Assembly: GCA_000695325.1 (NCBI GenBank)
Contig: AVPN01000211.1
Span: 31,112-54,902, forward strand
From: Pleurobrachia bachei
Lineage: Eukaryota; Ctenophora; Tentaculata; Cydippida; Pleurobrachiidae
Length of the DNA stretch: 23,791 nt
Direction: 5' to 3'
Shown: positions 1-10,620 of the stretch, piece after piece
Numbering within the stretch: position 1 is the stretch's first letter
Layout: each line of letters opens with the position of its first letter
Notes under the pieces: model-generated
The model's database searches: none
What the model saw: only the letters and a program-made list of their open reading frames with translations
Told to the model about the DNA's origin: nothing
Program-made: the position numbers and the translations under genes

Positions 1-244
1 AACACAATGATTTGTTTTTTACGGTTTGAGTGATTCATAAAGGATCGGAAATGTCTGTCCCGCCTTCACATTAGATGGTCATGAAAAAAGGTTGGCGGGG
101 AAACATAGCATTATGAAACATAATGCAGTTATTCTTGTTCAATTTTGGTCTTTGTAGCTTGATCTAAGTTAGATATATCAAAAACAGATTATTGGGGCAT
201 ACCAGTGGGATATATAGGGGGGGGTTACTGTGACTATAACTGAC
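1..244 (-). other. Intron of the M1 aminopeptidase gene (left edge)
   Basis: This begins with a GT donor on the minus strand at 244-243. I see no further M1 exon before the window edge. The next expected segment, leading into the GAMEN motif, is not here. Confidence 0.6.
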
Positions 245-2184
245 CCTGTGTAATTTTCGAACCAATCCACCAGCTCCGTCATGAGATCTAGTTGAACTTT
301 ACTTGCCTCCAACTCTGAAGGACTGCCATACACTCGAGTACGAACTCCCCTGCTCGTCTTACTCTCGATATACCTAAGAGGGAAACACACGTACAAAACA
401 TTTTCACATGATCTTGTTATGAAGTCATTATGGTCTCATATCATACCTGTAATTGGTGAGGACCAGAGCGGTGACATAAGTGCTCATAATGGGTGTGATC
501 CTGAAGGTAGTTGTAACCCAACCGGGTGCCACGACAGTTCTACTCGCCACCGCACCGCAACTTACAGCCTCGTATAGGGATTCGTGGGTCACGATTATCT
601 CAAATCTAGGGAGGTGTCAGCTGTAGGATTCAATGCTATTAGCATTACATCATTGAAACAGTATCTAGACGGTTTAAAACTTCGATTTTCATTCTCCATT
701 CTTGTTCTCTAAACTTTAAAAACTCTCTAAAGACTTGCCGGCAAGCGGGCAAGGTTGCTAATTTTTCGCTACAGTGTTTGTGCTTGGCGACTGTTCACGA
801 GAATTACAGCTCTGAAAATCTGTGAGAAAGAGAGAGATGGGTGGCTAAAGATAGGTAGAGAGAGAGAGAGTGAGAGATAGTAAGAAAAGGAGACACTATA
901 TTATATGAGCACAACATTGTTAACGAATTCTTTGACGTTTGTGCGTTATACATACCTTGCCTTGAACCGTGGTTCATCAAAGCACGGCCATGCTGACCGA
1001 GCGTAGTAAGGTGAGAATTGGGTTCCTGCCATTCTGTTACTCCAACCTCCATCATCTTTCCACTCAAAACTAGAACAGGGCCGGGTTATTGGAAATTTAG
1101 AACTTTGTGATGTGTTTGGTTTGGGCCGCTTATCTGGGACTGTAATCAGTCGCACAGCCAAGACTCGCCAAGTAACTGCATATGATTTCTAGAGGGCAAC
1201 CTACCTGTAAAATCCACGCATATCAGTTCTAAATTGTCGTTTAAATTCAATTGACAACAAGTAGAGCCCCGGATCCAAGTTATATTTTATGTAGATCCTT
1301 ATCAATTCTTCATTCTTATCCTCGAGAACATCGAGAATAAGGAATTCGTGATATCGAGAATTAACTCGAACACTCGTTATCTCCAAACCAACCGCGTGAA
1401 TCGCTATTTCATCAGTCGCTTCCGTCACTGAAAAGTTGTGGTTAGGTTGGACGCCATGTCTCTTATAGGTCAGAGCATTGGAAAATGGCAGTCCAATATG
1501 TGTGGGGGAGGGACTAGCGGGAGAGGGAGCTTGTGGGAGGGAGGGGAGGCAGAGGTGAACGCTATTTTTTACCGTTTATGACAATTTCAGTTTTCCCTTC
1601 ATATTTCCAGTTGACCATATCTGTTTTTAACCGTATCCTATACTGAATTGGCTGAAAAGGAAGAGATGAGTTTTAATTAATTCTCTATCGGCCGAATATT
1701 TGTCCCCGAAATCCCCTTATGTTAGACCATCGACTAAGCAATTCTTTCATCGTTTCTTCTCAGTCACTGTTCAACTCTAACTCAACTCACCATGATTTGT
1801 ATGGGGATATTTCCCATGTAGTTATCGTCTTGATCAGGCTGAGGAAGTAGAGAGTGGTATTATTAATAAATATTAAATGGCTACCTTTTTCAAGGAAACG
1901 GTCTTTCCAGGAAGAAAACATAAATTTCAAAGAATGGCGAAAAACCTAAAAAATCTATGCTGCCAAATCACTTTGAACTAATTGTTTCCTTCCTGGAAAA
2001 ACGTCTCTTGAAATTTTTGTTTGGCCAACTTGTTTCAAATAAGAATCTGGTTTCAATTTACCACCATAGTAGAAACATCAGTGGCAGGATCTGTCCCCAG
2101 TTCCTCGACGATATTCTCAATGATCTGAGATATGTTGTTTGCAGTAGCGCTACATAACAACAGTGCTAGAATTGTCCATGACAT
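245..2184 (-). CDS. M1 family (aminopeptidase N-type) metallopeptidase, 5' part only
   Basis: Six exons read on the minus strand, in order: 2184-2062, 1651-1573, 1427-1205, 1069-956, 605-447 and 373-245, all GT-AG with matching phases (0,1,2,2,2,2). They encode about 275 residues. Exon 1 starts MSWTILALLLCSATA, a short signal peptide, so the enzyme should be secreted or enter the ER rather than carry the usual type II anchor. Exon 2 (PIQYRIRLKTDMVNWKYEG) is the classic start of the M1 N-terminal beta domain. Exon 3 holds LDPGLYLLSIEF and MRGFY. Exon 4 holds GTQFSPYYARSAWPCFDEP, the M1 family hallmark. Exon 5 ends with TPIMSTYVTALVLTNY, and exon 6 carries GVRTRVYGSP. Known M1 enzymes remove N-terminal residues from peptides using zinc. 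The exopeptidase (GxMEN) and zinc (HExxH) motifs would be encoded beyond the left edge, so activity cannot be judged. Exon 1 is the least certain exon, because a signal peptide cannot be checked by homology here. Confidence 0.88.
606..955. other. Aminopeptidase intron with a GA-rich simple repeat
   Basis: A 350-base intron between the exons at 956-1069 and 447-605. It contains GA-rich simple sequence around 825-880 and nothing that looks coding. A short frame on the minus strand here is repeat-derived. Confidence 0.7.
1652..2061. other. First intron of the aminopeptidase gene
   Basis: A 410-base intron between the proposed signal-peptide exon (2062-2184) and the exon that opens the M1 beta domain. 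It is AT-rich and I see no coding content in it. A missed small exon cannot be excluded, because the protein sequence between the signal peptide and the beta domain is not conserved in this family. Confidence 0.6.
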
Positions 2185-2450
2185 CACAGATATGTGATAT
2201 ATATCTGATCTATCTCGAGCTGATATCCAATGTAGCCTCGAGGCTGAGTCTGTAGTCACGTGATTCTTGTGTTGTAGTTGTAGATCCCAAGGTATAGGTG
2301 CTCCGCTGCACTAGTACACTGTGTATCGTGTGTGTGTAGACGCTACAAATAAATACAAAAGTAAATATACCGGGAGTATACTGCAAATACCCTGATCCGT
2401 AGGCAGCAACTTGGTGCTAGGAACTAAATACACAGTCGGGACAATGAGTG

Positions 2451-2535
2451 AGTTCTGTAGTCGAAGCGACAAGTCAGTGTAGTTCGGTAGTCAACAAGTC
2501 AACAAGTCAGTACGTTGTTCTGTAGTCGACAACAC
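2451..2535. repeat. Degenerate short direct repeats
   Basis: The string GTTCTGTAGTCGA occurs at the start and end of this stretch. Variants of CAACAAGTCAGT recur between them. The repeats are imperfect and their origin is unknown. A second pair, ACACCGGATATAT, occurs just downstream about 110 bases apart. Confidence 0.5.
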
Positions 2536-5019
2536 CGGATATATATTTTTTTGGAAAAGAGGTTTAACATTATACCGATAACAATCAAATTATATATAAG
2601 CACACTGAGGTAATAAATTAAACATACAATAAATTAATTACACCGGATATATAATCAGCTGATAGGTGTTATCACTCTGATATTCAAATATTTTCTCTTT
2701 TGCGAAATGGGTTACCAACTGCACATATCAGGGTTTTTTAGTTTGCAAAACAAGCCATACAAATCAAGGGCAATGCCAAAAAATAGTGCTATACACTGCT
2801 ATATATTTGCCAAAGTTGACAATAAACTACAGTACAGGACGCACACGTAGCAGCTTCAGTTAAAGTGGTTAACGGGCGTTTACAATGTAAAACATAGCTG
2901 GAGTTAGACTGCGATGACAGAAATCAATTCCGAGATATTTATATTGTGATGATATATCGAGCGCAATTTGTAGGGAAAGGCGAAAGAATTGGGAATATAT
3001 ATTGGGAATATATATATCCACCGTGTCCAAGAAGTTGAAAAGTCAACTCTCACACCATTGGTAATGTCAACTACAGGGGGCCTCGGAAGAGAGTTTAATA
3101 AGACTTTGAAATAATTGGCCGAGAAGAAGGCAACTAAAACAGGGTACTCGTATGATCAGTGCATCCGGTAGATCAGGCTAAGGTTGTCGTTTGCTATGGT
3201 CCGGTCAGTCACCATCTCTATCCGGGGACACCGTGGACGGCGTAGGGCGGAAGGCACCAGCGGCAGAGACGACAATATTTACCAAATAGACTAATTTATT
3301 ACATTTAATACATAATTTATTGGCCCCGTTTGTTTTATTTATCATTGCCATTGTAAGTGTGTATACCACTATTTATATTCAAGGCCAAGATCGGCCGACC
3401 CCCCCCCCTTTTATATACTGGATTTAGTATCGGAGCTTCCAGTTAATGTAGAATTATTGGGAAAAACCTGGATGAATTTTATGCGAATAACTCAGATAAT
3501 CAAAGTCAAACCCGGAAAATTTACCTAACAATTATATGCGGGTCATAAAAGATTTAACTAAGAAAGTCAAGAGTTCATAGATTTATCCCCTAACATAGGG
3601 CGATCAGACGATATTACAACCATGCTAGATCTCATGTTGCAAAATCCCAAAATGCAAATGTACACCATAGGGTATGGCTAATCAAAGCCTCTAATTAATT
3701 CTTGAATTAAGTATATAACTGCAAGCCTAATGTTAGGTCGTGAATCCAGAGCGACTGTAGCGAGTGTAGCAGGAAAGAAAGGGAAGGAGCGATCATTTTA
3801 GAGATGCGCGATAAGGTGCTAAAGTCCACTAACGTTGTTGCAAGGGTGGGTACCACCCCAATTGATAAGAGCAAAGAATGAATATATTATATATAGGGGT
3901 CAGATAACAGGGCATTAATATAATATGCACAAATTCCCGCATTTTCTGCACCATAATGAATGGTACAAATCTACTATCGACATATGGGCAAGCTGTGCAC
4001 CTTGCACCCTAAATCAATAATGTATTTGTATCTACTGCTGCAACTTAAATAACCGGATAGGAGCTGCAGTACCCGGTAGCAAATATACACCGTCGAAATG
4101 AGCTGTGAGAGAGGACGAAAGAAAGAGAGAGGAAGAGAGAGAGGGGGGTGCAAGACAAGAATTACGCACAAGATAAAAACGTTAATTAACTTTCTAAGAG
4201 AACCAGCAAGGGTACAACACGTACATTTACACACAAACTACTCTCAAAAGTACGGGTAGTGTAAAAATAAGCTGTGGGTGTGGGTGAGAGGGGGGAAAGA
4301 AAGATTACAAGTGCAATTTTAGACGAAAATTCTTCAACTAAAATGTACATCGCTTCGAGTTTCAGCTGAACTTGACCCGGGATTAAGTTCCACCGACATG
4401 AAGTGATATACTACCTTTCTAGGTCCCTAAGCTTACGCGAGCCCTTCGTTGTGCCCAGTACCGTGTGAGCAGTGAGAGCCGACAGACTGGGTAATGGGTA
4501 TTACTAAAAGTATAAACTACCATACAGGAGTGCAGTAGCTATCAATATCCGAGAAGATAAACGGAGCACCCGAACTCAGCACGTGTTTCAACTCACGTTA
4601 CCCGACCTAGGATATAGCATGTCATCATAGCTCATTCCTGGAGGAATATTTCACTGATAACAGCAGGGTATTAAATTATAGGCTCCAACATGGCTACATA
4701 ACATATTAGGTTTCTAGGATATTCAGCTGCACTGTCTACTCAGATAAAAATTAATTCGTCAAGACTAATAATTATCGACCGGTCTTTATTCTCAGGGGTT
4801 CTGAGAGGGTTATCTGATCATGATTCCATCCCATGAAGACAACAACTCATTGCATCATGTCCTCTAAATTCACCCTTTTTATTTTGCTCCTTCCTTTCCT
4901 CTGATCCATTTCTCCATTTCTCTTTGACATTATGTGATATATAACAAGGATTCACGTTCAAGCTTACTCCTTACATATTCAGTATTGGTTGCCATAGCAA
5001 CAGTTTACAGGGTAACATC

Positions 5020-5065
5020 ACTCTCTCTCATCTTTCCTCTCTCTCTCTCACTCTCTCTCTCTCCG
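5020..5065 (+). repeat. CT-rich simple sequence upstream of the LRRC74-like gene
   Basis: A run of CTCT blocks about 100 bases before the proposed ATG. It could be a promoter-proximal pyrimidine tract or the acceptor tract of a 5' UTR intron. The sequence alone does not decide between them. Confidence 0.5.
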
Positions 5066-5162
5066 TATCATTTGAAATACGATATTAGATTTCATTCTCT
5101 GTTTGCCTCTTTGCTCTATCCAACAGCTGCACAGCTGCTCCACCCACCCACACTCCCTTACA

Positions 5163-8100
5163 ATGTCCAATAATACTGGTTCCATTGTGGGGGATAGCCC
5201 TATTCCGGGTGCCCAATCTGTGAGTTGTTTGGGAGATGGGGTCGATATTAATGTTGTTGTAGTTCAGTAATTGGAGTTGATGCAGAGAGGGAGAGAGAGG
5301 GAGGGAGAGGGAGATAGAGAGTTGAACTTGATATAGTTAATAAACACTGTATGAGATGAGAAACACATGTGTTATTGGATTTGGTCGAGTCATATAATTT
5401 TGTTGATATTCTGACCATAACATGATCTATCTCAATTCCTTGTGTTGTCTCGTACTTCATCTTGAGCCTTATATTATTGTCCCTCTCTATCTCCACAAGA
5501 GTTTAATTCTAACAGATCATCACTGCTTCAGAGTTTTCTAACGGAGATCAGTGACTCGGCGAGTACAGTAACGGACGTGGTAGATAGGTTACAGGGCCTG
5601 GGAACCTTGTATGAAGACGAGGGAGAGAGCCAGTTCACATCACCCCTCCCTCCCCGGGTAGGTGTACTACCATATATGGCACTTACTACCATATATGGTA
5701 TGGTCCCCCCCCCCACCCCCCCCCGGTGTGGTACTATACCATACTATTAGCTCTGGTGGATTTGTTGTTCAGCTATGTTTACTCCTGCTCACTTCCAGTT
5801 CCCCCTCTCAAAGCATAGCTTCTCAAGTAGCTCATGCAGTTTGTTTGTCCATTAGTAAATGCAAATGTGTTTGAGTGCCCTCACATTCCCTACTAAGATG
5901 ACATACTCCTAAAATGGACGTTCCAACCATTTCTTAGCATTTAGTTTTGATACAGGTGTCATTTCTATTCTTCTAAGTTCCTATACCGTTTCACACGTGC
6001 ACTCCCCGTTTCAGCCTCCCTCAGAGACCGGATCAGAGTTCGATACAGATCTAGAGGACGAACCAGAGACGAAGACCGAATATGACTCCTCGGGAATTGA
6101 TCTCTATCTTAAGGTTATTTTTGGGCATAGTTTAGGGATATAAATTTAGGAAAGTAGGTTTAGTTTAGAAACTTCCAAAGATTTGTCAGGACAAACCGCA
6201 CACGAAGAAAGCCAAAAGGGCATCCACTTTCATATTACATTGCCGTTCCCATAAATTCTTTAGGTCCTTCCTATGCCTTACGTAATATGCTGAAATATTA
6301 GTCTGGCTGCTGTCACACCGGGACTGCGTAGCACGGCACATTTAATATGCTCCTCCGTCTAACTTAATATTTTAAATTATTAAATTTTAGATCTGTGAAG
6401 GAATGACGATGCGGCCGGTTTCCCAGTTTATGCGACAAACCAAGAATCCCTACCTGTCCCTCAAGTATCAATCACTGGGATGCAAGAATACAGTGGCTAT
6501 CACACGAGCCCTTGCGGTAAGTAAATTAGGCAAGGACTTGGCCTAGGAGCATCCTGTACGAGGGAAAATAACGACCCTTGAAGCTGTATTCGCCTATTCC
6601 GGTAGCTTTCTGGCCTCTATTCCTCCCTTATCCCAGTAATCCCCAATAACCTTCCTAACCCAAGTAACGTCCCTATCATCTCCCTTTATCCCCACTAACC
6701 CCCCTCTCCCCCCTTGTATATCCCAACTTCCACCCCCTCTCACCGCAGAGTAACACGCATGTGGAGAGGTTGGATCTGTCAGATGCCGATATTGGGTGTG
6801 ACGGAATGATTAGTGTGGCCAATATGCTGACTGAGAACTACTTTATTACCGATCTCAGTGAGTTAAAACAACAACAGTTTAGGACAACAACAATTCAAAT
6901 TAGGACTAATGGCTTAAAGTTAAACGATTTATTCACTCAAAAGTGGTTGAATAGTACATGCACTCATGCCACCCCGCTATCTCTCTCTTAGTTTAAGTAT
7001 CTATCTCACCTCACCACCACATGTAAATTCATTGAGTTAATTATTAATTAACATGACATGTGAAACTGAGCTACACTCTGCCTTAATTAAACAGCTACTG
7101 AGTACGTGACGCAGTTCTTAGAGACACATTCATGCCACGGAAACAATTCCATATTTCTCCAGAATTACGCCAAGGGTTTTTCGAACCGACAGATTTTTAG
7201 TAGCCCTTTTTCACTCTCTGTTACCTCCCTACTACCCGTCCCCCTTTTTGAGTAACACTGTAATTCCCCTACTCAATTCAAATCCCCTAACACACTACTC
7301 CCCTGTTCTCAGATCTAAAGAACAACAAGATTGGAGACAATGGTGTTGCTTCTCTGTGTAGAGTCCTCTCGGACCACTCCTATGTGAAGCGGCTAAACCT
7401 CTCCGGGAACGGTCTGGGGAACGGTGCCGCTAACTTAGTCTCGGAGATGTTACAACAGAATTACACACTTAGTTCCCTGAACCTGTGTAACAACCACATC
7501 TCGTGAGTCTTAGTTCCCTGAACCTGTGTAACAACCACATCTCGTGAGTCTTAGTTCCCTGAACCTATGTAACAACCACATCTCGTGAGTCTTAGTTCCC
7601 TGAACCTGTGTAACAACCACATCTCGTGAGTCTTAGTTCCCTGTGTAACAACCAAATCTCGTGAGTAATGTATAGGGTGAACCGAGCCGTGAGTCACTGC
7701 TAGGCTTCAAGGGTACATGGCTTTCCTTTGAGCGTGCTCTGTGATTTCCAGTCCAATAATACTAGTAAAATAAACATATATAGCTCAAGCTGTTCTTTGT
7801 TGAGTAAGTAGTGATTCCATCCTCTTTGATCACACTAACCTGCTCTCACACAGGTGTGTAGGAGCTAAAGCGCTGGCAAGTGCCCTGGTAGGAAATGATA
7901 CTCTCTCAGATGTGGACCTCAGCAGTAACCGGATATCAAGGAAGGGCAGTGAGAGTTTGGGTAAAATGGTAGCCGTAAACAGTGGACTACTTTCTCTCAA
8001 TTTGAGGAGTAACGGACTTGATACAGCAGTGAGTTGTTTGATATTTATTGGTAATATTGACACGTGTTTGAGCTGTTACGCAAGTAACCTGCACGGTTTT

Positions 8101-9812
8101 CAGCAATTTTGTTGAATGGGTTGCTTGTTGTAAAAATCCTGATCTCATCAGTATCTAGTACCTAGGTATAATAGCTCTAGGACTCAAAGTCGACACCCTT
8201 AAACCTTTTCATACAGCTTGACTGTAACATCGCCCACGCTGCTTCTCCGGCAGCGTGAGACAAACTCAGCCTGCGTTTCACTAATTATCTCCATCTCAGG
8301 GTGCGAATAGTTTTATAAAGGCAATCAAGCAAAATGGCACCCTGTTAAATCTAGATATAACGTGAGTTATCACAGTTATCAGAGTTATCACACCTTCCCC
8401 GTATTACAACTGCAACGTGTTACGACATGTTACATTGATCCCTTTTTTTCTCAGGAACACAAGGTTTCCCGGAAAACTCTTGAAGGAACTAGCCAAATCC
8501 CTGACAGTCAATGAGACACTAAAGATCCTCAGACTGGGACGGAACCCCTTCAGAGAAGAGGAGCTGGAGGTGTTAGTGACAAGTTTAGCTCAGAGCTCAG
8601 GCCTCCATATTATCGGGCTTGAGGTTAGTGATGTGATTCATGGTTTGGTGGTATGGGGTTGGTTGAACTGTGTAACTGTAATGGGGTAAATACTGTAACG
8701 GGGTAAATACTGTCCAAGTATAATTCCCCCACTCCATTACAAATGTACTGTTCCAGGATTTGTCTGTCAGTAAGGGACTGTACGAGCGGTTACAGGAGTT
8801 TGAGAGAGACAGTGGGGTGGTCATCCATTACGGGCATTCAGGAGGCTACCAGAGGGGAAATCCAATGTCAGGGTTAGTGTGGTTTTGGCGACATAACCAC
8901 CTAGTGCGACATGTGTGTGGGGATCACACCAAAGTGTGGTTTTCATTGCTAATTTCACCAATCACACTGAATATTAATCGGGGCAATTTGGATACGGTGC
9001 TGCCTAGCTCTCACCTAGTTGAGATATATGATAATGACGTCATCTTATATCCTACTGTATTGAACATTTTACAACTACTTAAGTATAATATCTCACTTCC
9101 TCCTCAGGCAGGCCTTGTACCTCGAGGAGTTCATGATCACGAACCTCTCGAAACTAGTTCCCCTCTTTGTGGCGAGGAGTGGAGACACTGTCACCGTGTC
9201 ACAGTTCAAGGAGGTTTTATTGGAAGCTGAAATCCCCCTCAGTGAGGTAACTGCAAGTATTGGGGAGGGAATATGGGGGCAAAGGGGTGGATAGGGGCTG
9301 TGAGGTGGATAAAGTAATATGGGGTTGTGACTGTGAGTGAGGGGTGTTTGGATCTAAAATATTTTGATCCGCATCTACGGTATGTCGTAAGAAGACGCTG
9401 TTGAACACAATATTACCTCATCCTCAATAAATTCCCTGAACGTTGATACTTCTCTAGAAGTGTTCTAACTAGAAAACCATGAGACATCGCACCGTCGCCA
9501 CGTGATCATTATATCACATAACTAAACAAATATCATATCAGGTCGACGTTCAGAAGCTGCTGGATAGGTTCAACTTTCCAGAAGGGATAGTGCCCGTTAG
9601 GTATGATTTGTCTTTTCAATTTTGTTTTTCCCGCTGAAGAAATCAGAACTGGAGCAATAACCTGCTACCTATTTTCAAAACTGATCACTCACTGGATTTC
9701 TTTTGTCCTAGCTCAAGCTCAGGCTCTCTGCGGCATTTCTCTCTATCTTTTTCCTTACAGGAAGTTATTGAAAGGAAAGATAGCTGTTAACTTAATGGAA
9801 TACAAGAAGTGA
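5163..9812 (+). CDS. LRRC74-like leucine-rich-repeat protein (complete, 13 exons)
   Basis: Exons: 5163-5219, 5532-5657, 6015-6113, 6391-6516, 6749-6857, 7313-7502, 7854-8028, 8300-8361, 8455-8623, 8757-8872, 9108-9246, 9542-9600, 9761-9812. They sum to 1479 bases with matching phases and one stop (492 residues). Residues 1-94 are acidic and unstructured. From about residue 115 to 375 run ribonuclease-inhibitor-type repeats, e.g. VERLDLSDADIGCDG, VKRLNLSGNGLGNGA, LSDVDLSSNRIS and LKILRLGRNPF. A block of about 120 residues follows that is rich in helix formers (LSKLVPLFVARSGDTVTVSQ) and resembles an EF-hand pair without calcium loops. Repeat spacing, the MRPVSQFMRQ lead-in and the C-terminal VSKGLYERLQEF resemble LRRC74A/B. 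The function is poorly known; a cytoplasmic scaffold is an inference. The 5' end is the least certain part, because exon 1 is short and acidic. Confidence 0.85.
5220..5531. other. Intron 1 of the LRRC74-like gene, with GA-rich repeat
   Basis: A 312-base intron with a GA-rich tract around 5285-5320. An earlier AG (CTAACAG, before 5515) is also a possible acceptor but would put the next exon out of phase. The TTCAG ending at 5531 keeps frame. Confidence 0.65.
5662..5750. repeat. Repeated ACCATATATGG motif and interrupted C run
   Basis: Intron 2 of the LRRC74-like gene contains two copies of CTACCATATATGG about 20 bases apart. C10-A-C9 follows at 5705-5724, then a partly complementary GGTATAGTAC-type arm. 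The minus strand would be an almost uninterrupted G run. Confidence 0.75.
6858..7312. other. Intron 5 of the LRRC74-like gene
   Basis: A 455-base intron. Its 3' half is C-rich and T-rich. I see nothing coding; the frame that runs on past the donor at 6858 carries no leucine-rich-repeat pattern. Confidence 0.7.
7468..7666 (+). repeat. Five tandem copies of a 41-bp exon-end/splice-donor unit
   Basis: Copies at 7468-7508, 7509-7549, 7550-7590, 7591-7631 and a shortened one at 7632-7666 (35 bp). Each unit holds the last 35 coding bases of exon 6 followed by GTGAGT, a strong splice donor. Copy 3 differs by one base. Copy 5 lacks six bases and has a change near its end. Only the first donor keeps the reading frame; using a later one reads ATC TCG TGA and stops at once. 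Confidence 0.95.
9035..9042. promoter_or_regulatory. Perfect CRE/ATF-like palindrome in an intron
   Basis: TGACGTCA lies in intron 10 of the LRRC74-like gene. It matches the consensus for CREB/ATF factors. An isolated 8-mer can occur by chance, so this is a weak call. Confidence 0.2.
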
Positions 9813-9890
9813 TACTGTTAGTAGAATAATGTGAATAGCGACTATTGTGATATTCGGATTCCGATGCTTTATCCTATGCAACTTCGCCAT

Positions 9891-9932
9891 GAGCTTGAAG
9901 TTGAACTTGGAGTTGAACTTGAAGTTTAACTT
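9891..9932 (+). repeat. Imperfect 12-bp tandem repeat in the LRRC74-like 3' region
   Basis: About four copies of a unit like GTTGAACTTGAA, about 80 bases after the stop codon. No function is evident. Confidence 0.7.
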
Positions 9933-10030
9933 AAAATTAAAGGGGCAGTGATTTAGACGAGTGATAGGACGAGAATGTGTTGAACAAACGGTTTATTTAT
10001 ATTGTGTAGTGTGTACAGAGAGTTTTAACA

Positions 10031-10036
10031 AATAAA
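10031..10036 (+). terminator. Candidate polyadenylation signal of the LRRC74-like gene
   Basis: AATAAA lies 219 bases after the stop codon at 9812 and is the first canonical hexamer I see downstream. It could also be chance in AT-rich DNA. Confidence 0.45.
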
Positions 10037-10129
10037 CGAAACTAACAAATGTTTTGGCAGCAAAATGTAAAACTCATTGATGGATATGGGTGGACCTCCA
10101 TATGGGTTTTTTGTTGGTAACGAAGTAAC

Positions 10130-10310
10130 CTCTTGCCAGCGCGCGCGAACAAACAGAGTGTGAGGTGTCTTCGATACCAAGGTTTTTTGGGTGTCTTTTT
10201 ATTTTGCGTCGTCGCTCAGGAATGATCGTCCACGCGCCCGCGGAAATATCTTTTCTGTGATGCTTAAATACGCCGCGCTAATAATTTCCGCGCGCGGCGC
10301 GTTTAAAAAT
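10130..10310. promoter_or_regulatory. CpG-dense stretch upstream of the ORF1-like gene
   Basis: Runs such as CAGCGCGCGCGAAC, ACGCGCCCGCGG and CCGCGCGCGGCGCG stand out against AT-rich surroundings. It ends about 310 bases before the ORF1-like start. It may be the internal promoter or 5' UTR of the proposed retroelement, or an unrelated CpG island. A 78-codon frame across it has no recognisable domain. Confidence 0.4.
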
Positions 10311-10620
10311 GGACGTTTTTTAAAGTTTTCTTTAGCCAGCGTTTTTAAAATCTCAAATCTGGGAGTTTTCAGTTTGGAGTGTCAGCACTCACAACAACCC
10401 CAACACCGGGGGCAAATGATCAAGTGATTGTGGTTAGGGGAGTGGAATTGTGGACCACTTCAAAGTTTACACTGACAAAACATCTGCAGATTCCCTCCTC
10501 CCCTCCCCCTCTGGGCATTCAATCTTTCAAACTTTTCAACACTACTTTAAACAAATTAATTTGAGAATTTGAGATATGTTCGCAGGATGGCACGACCGCC
10601 CGTAGGGGCAGGAAGACGTT

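Larger units (their letters stand above)
2185..5162. other. Gene-poor intergenic region between two divergent genes
   Basis: About 3 kb separating the minus-strand aminopeptidase start from the plus-strand LRRC74-like start. It should contain both promoters. It holds AT-rich DNA, short direct repeats (around 2451-2535 and near 2529 and 2640), a C10 run near 3400, GA-rich sequence near 4115-4150 and CT-rich sequence near 5020-5065. A GC-richer patch at 3190-3275 has a 31-codon frame starting with ATG, but no homology that I recognise. No convincing gene is visible. Confidence 0.6.

Noticed and set aside
3197-3292. Small Arg-rich ORF of about 31 codons
   Set aside because: It has no homology I recognise and sits in a gene-poor region. 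A frame this short can arise by chance.
7468-7666. CRISPR-like array
   Set aside because: The units are contiguous with no spacers, in an animal gene, and coincide with an exon end.
8760-9230. 156-codon ORF spanning exons 10 and 11 of the LRRC74-like gene
   Set aside because: It reads through an intron; in exon 11 its frame differs from the one that continues the gene.
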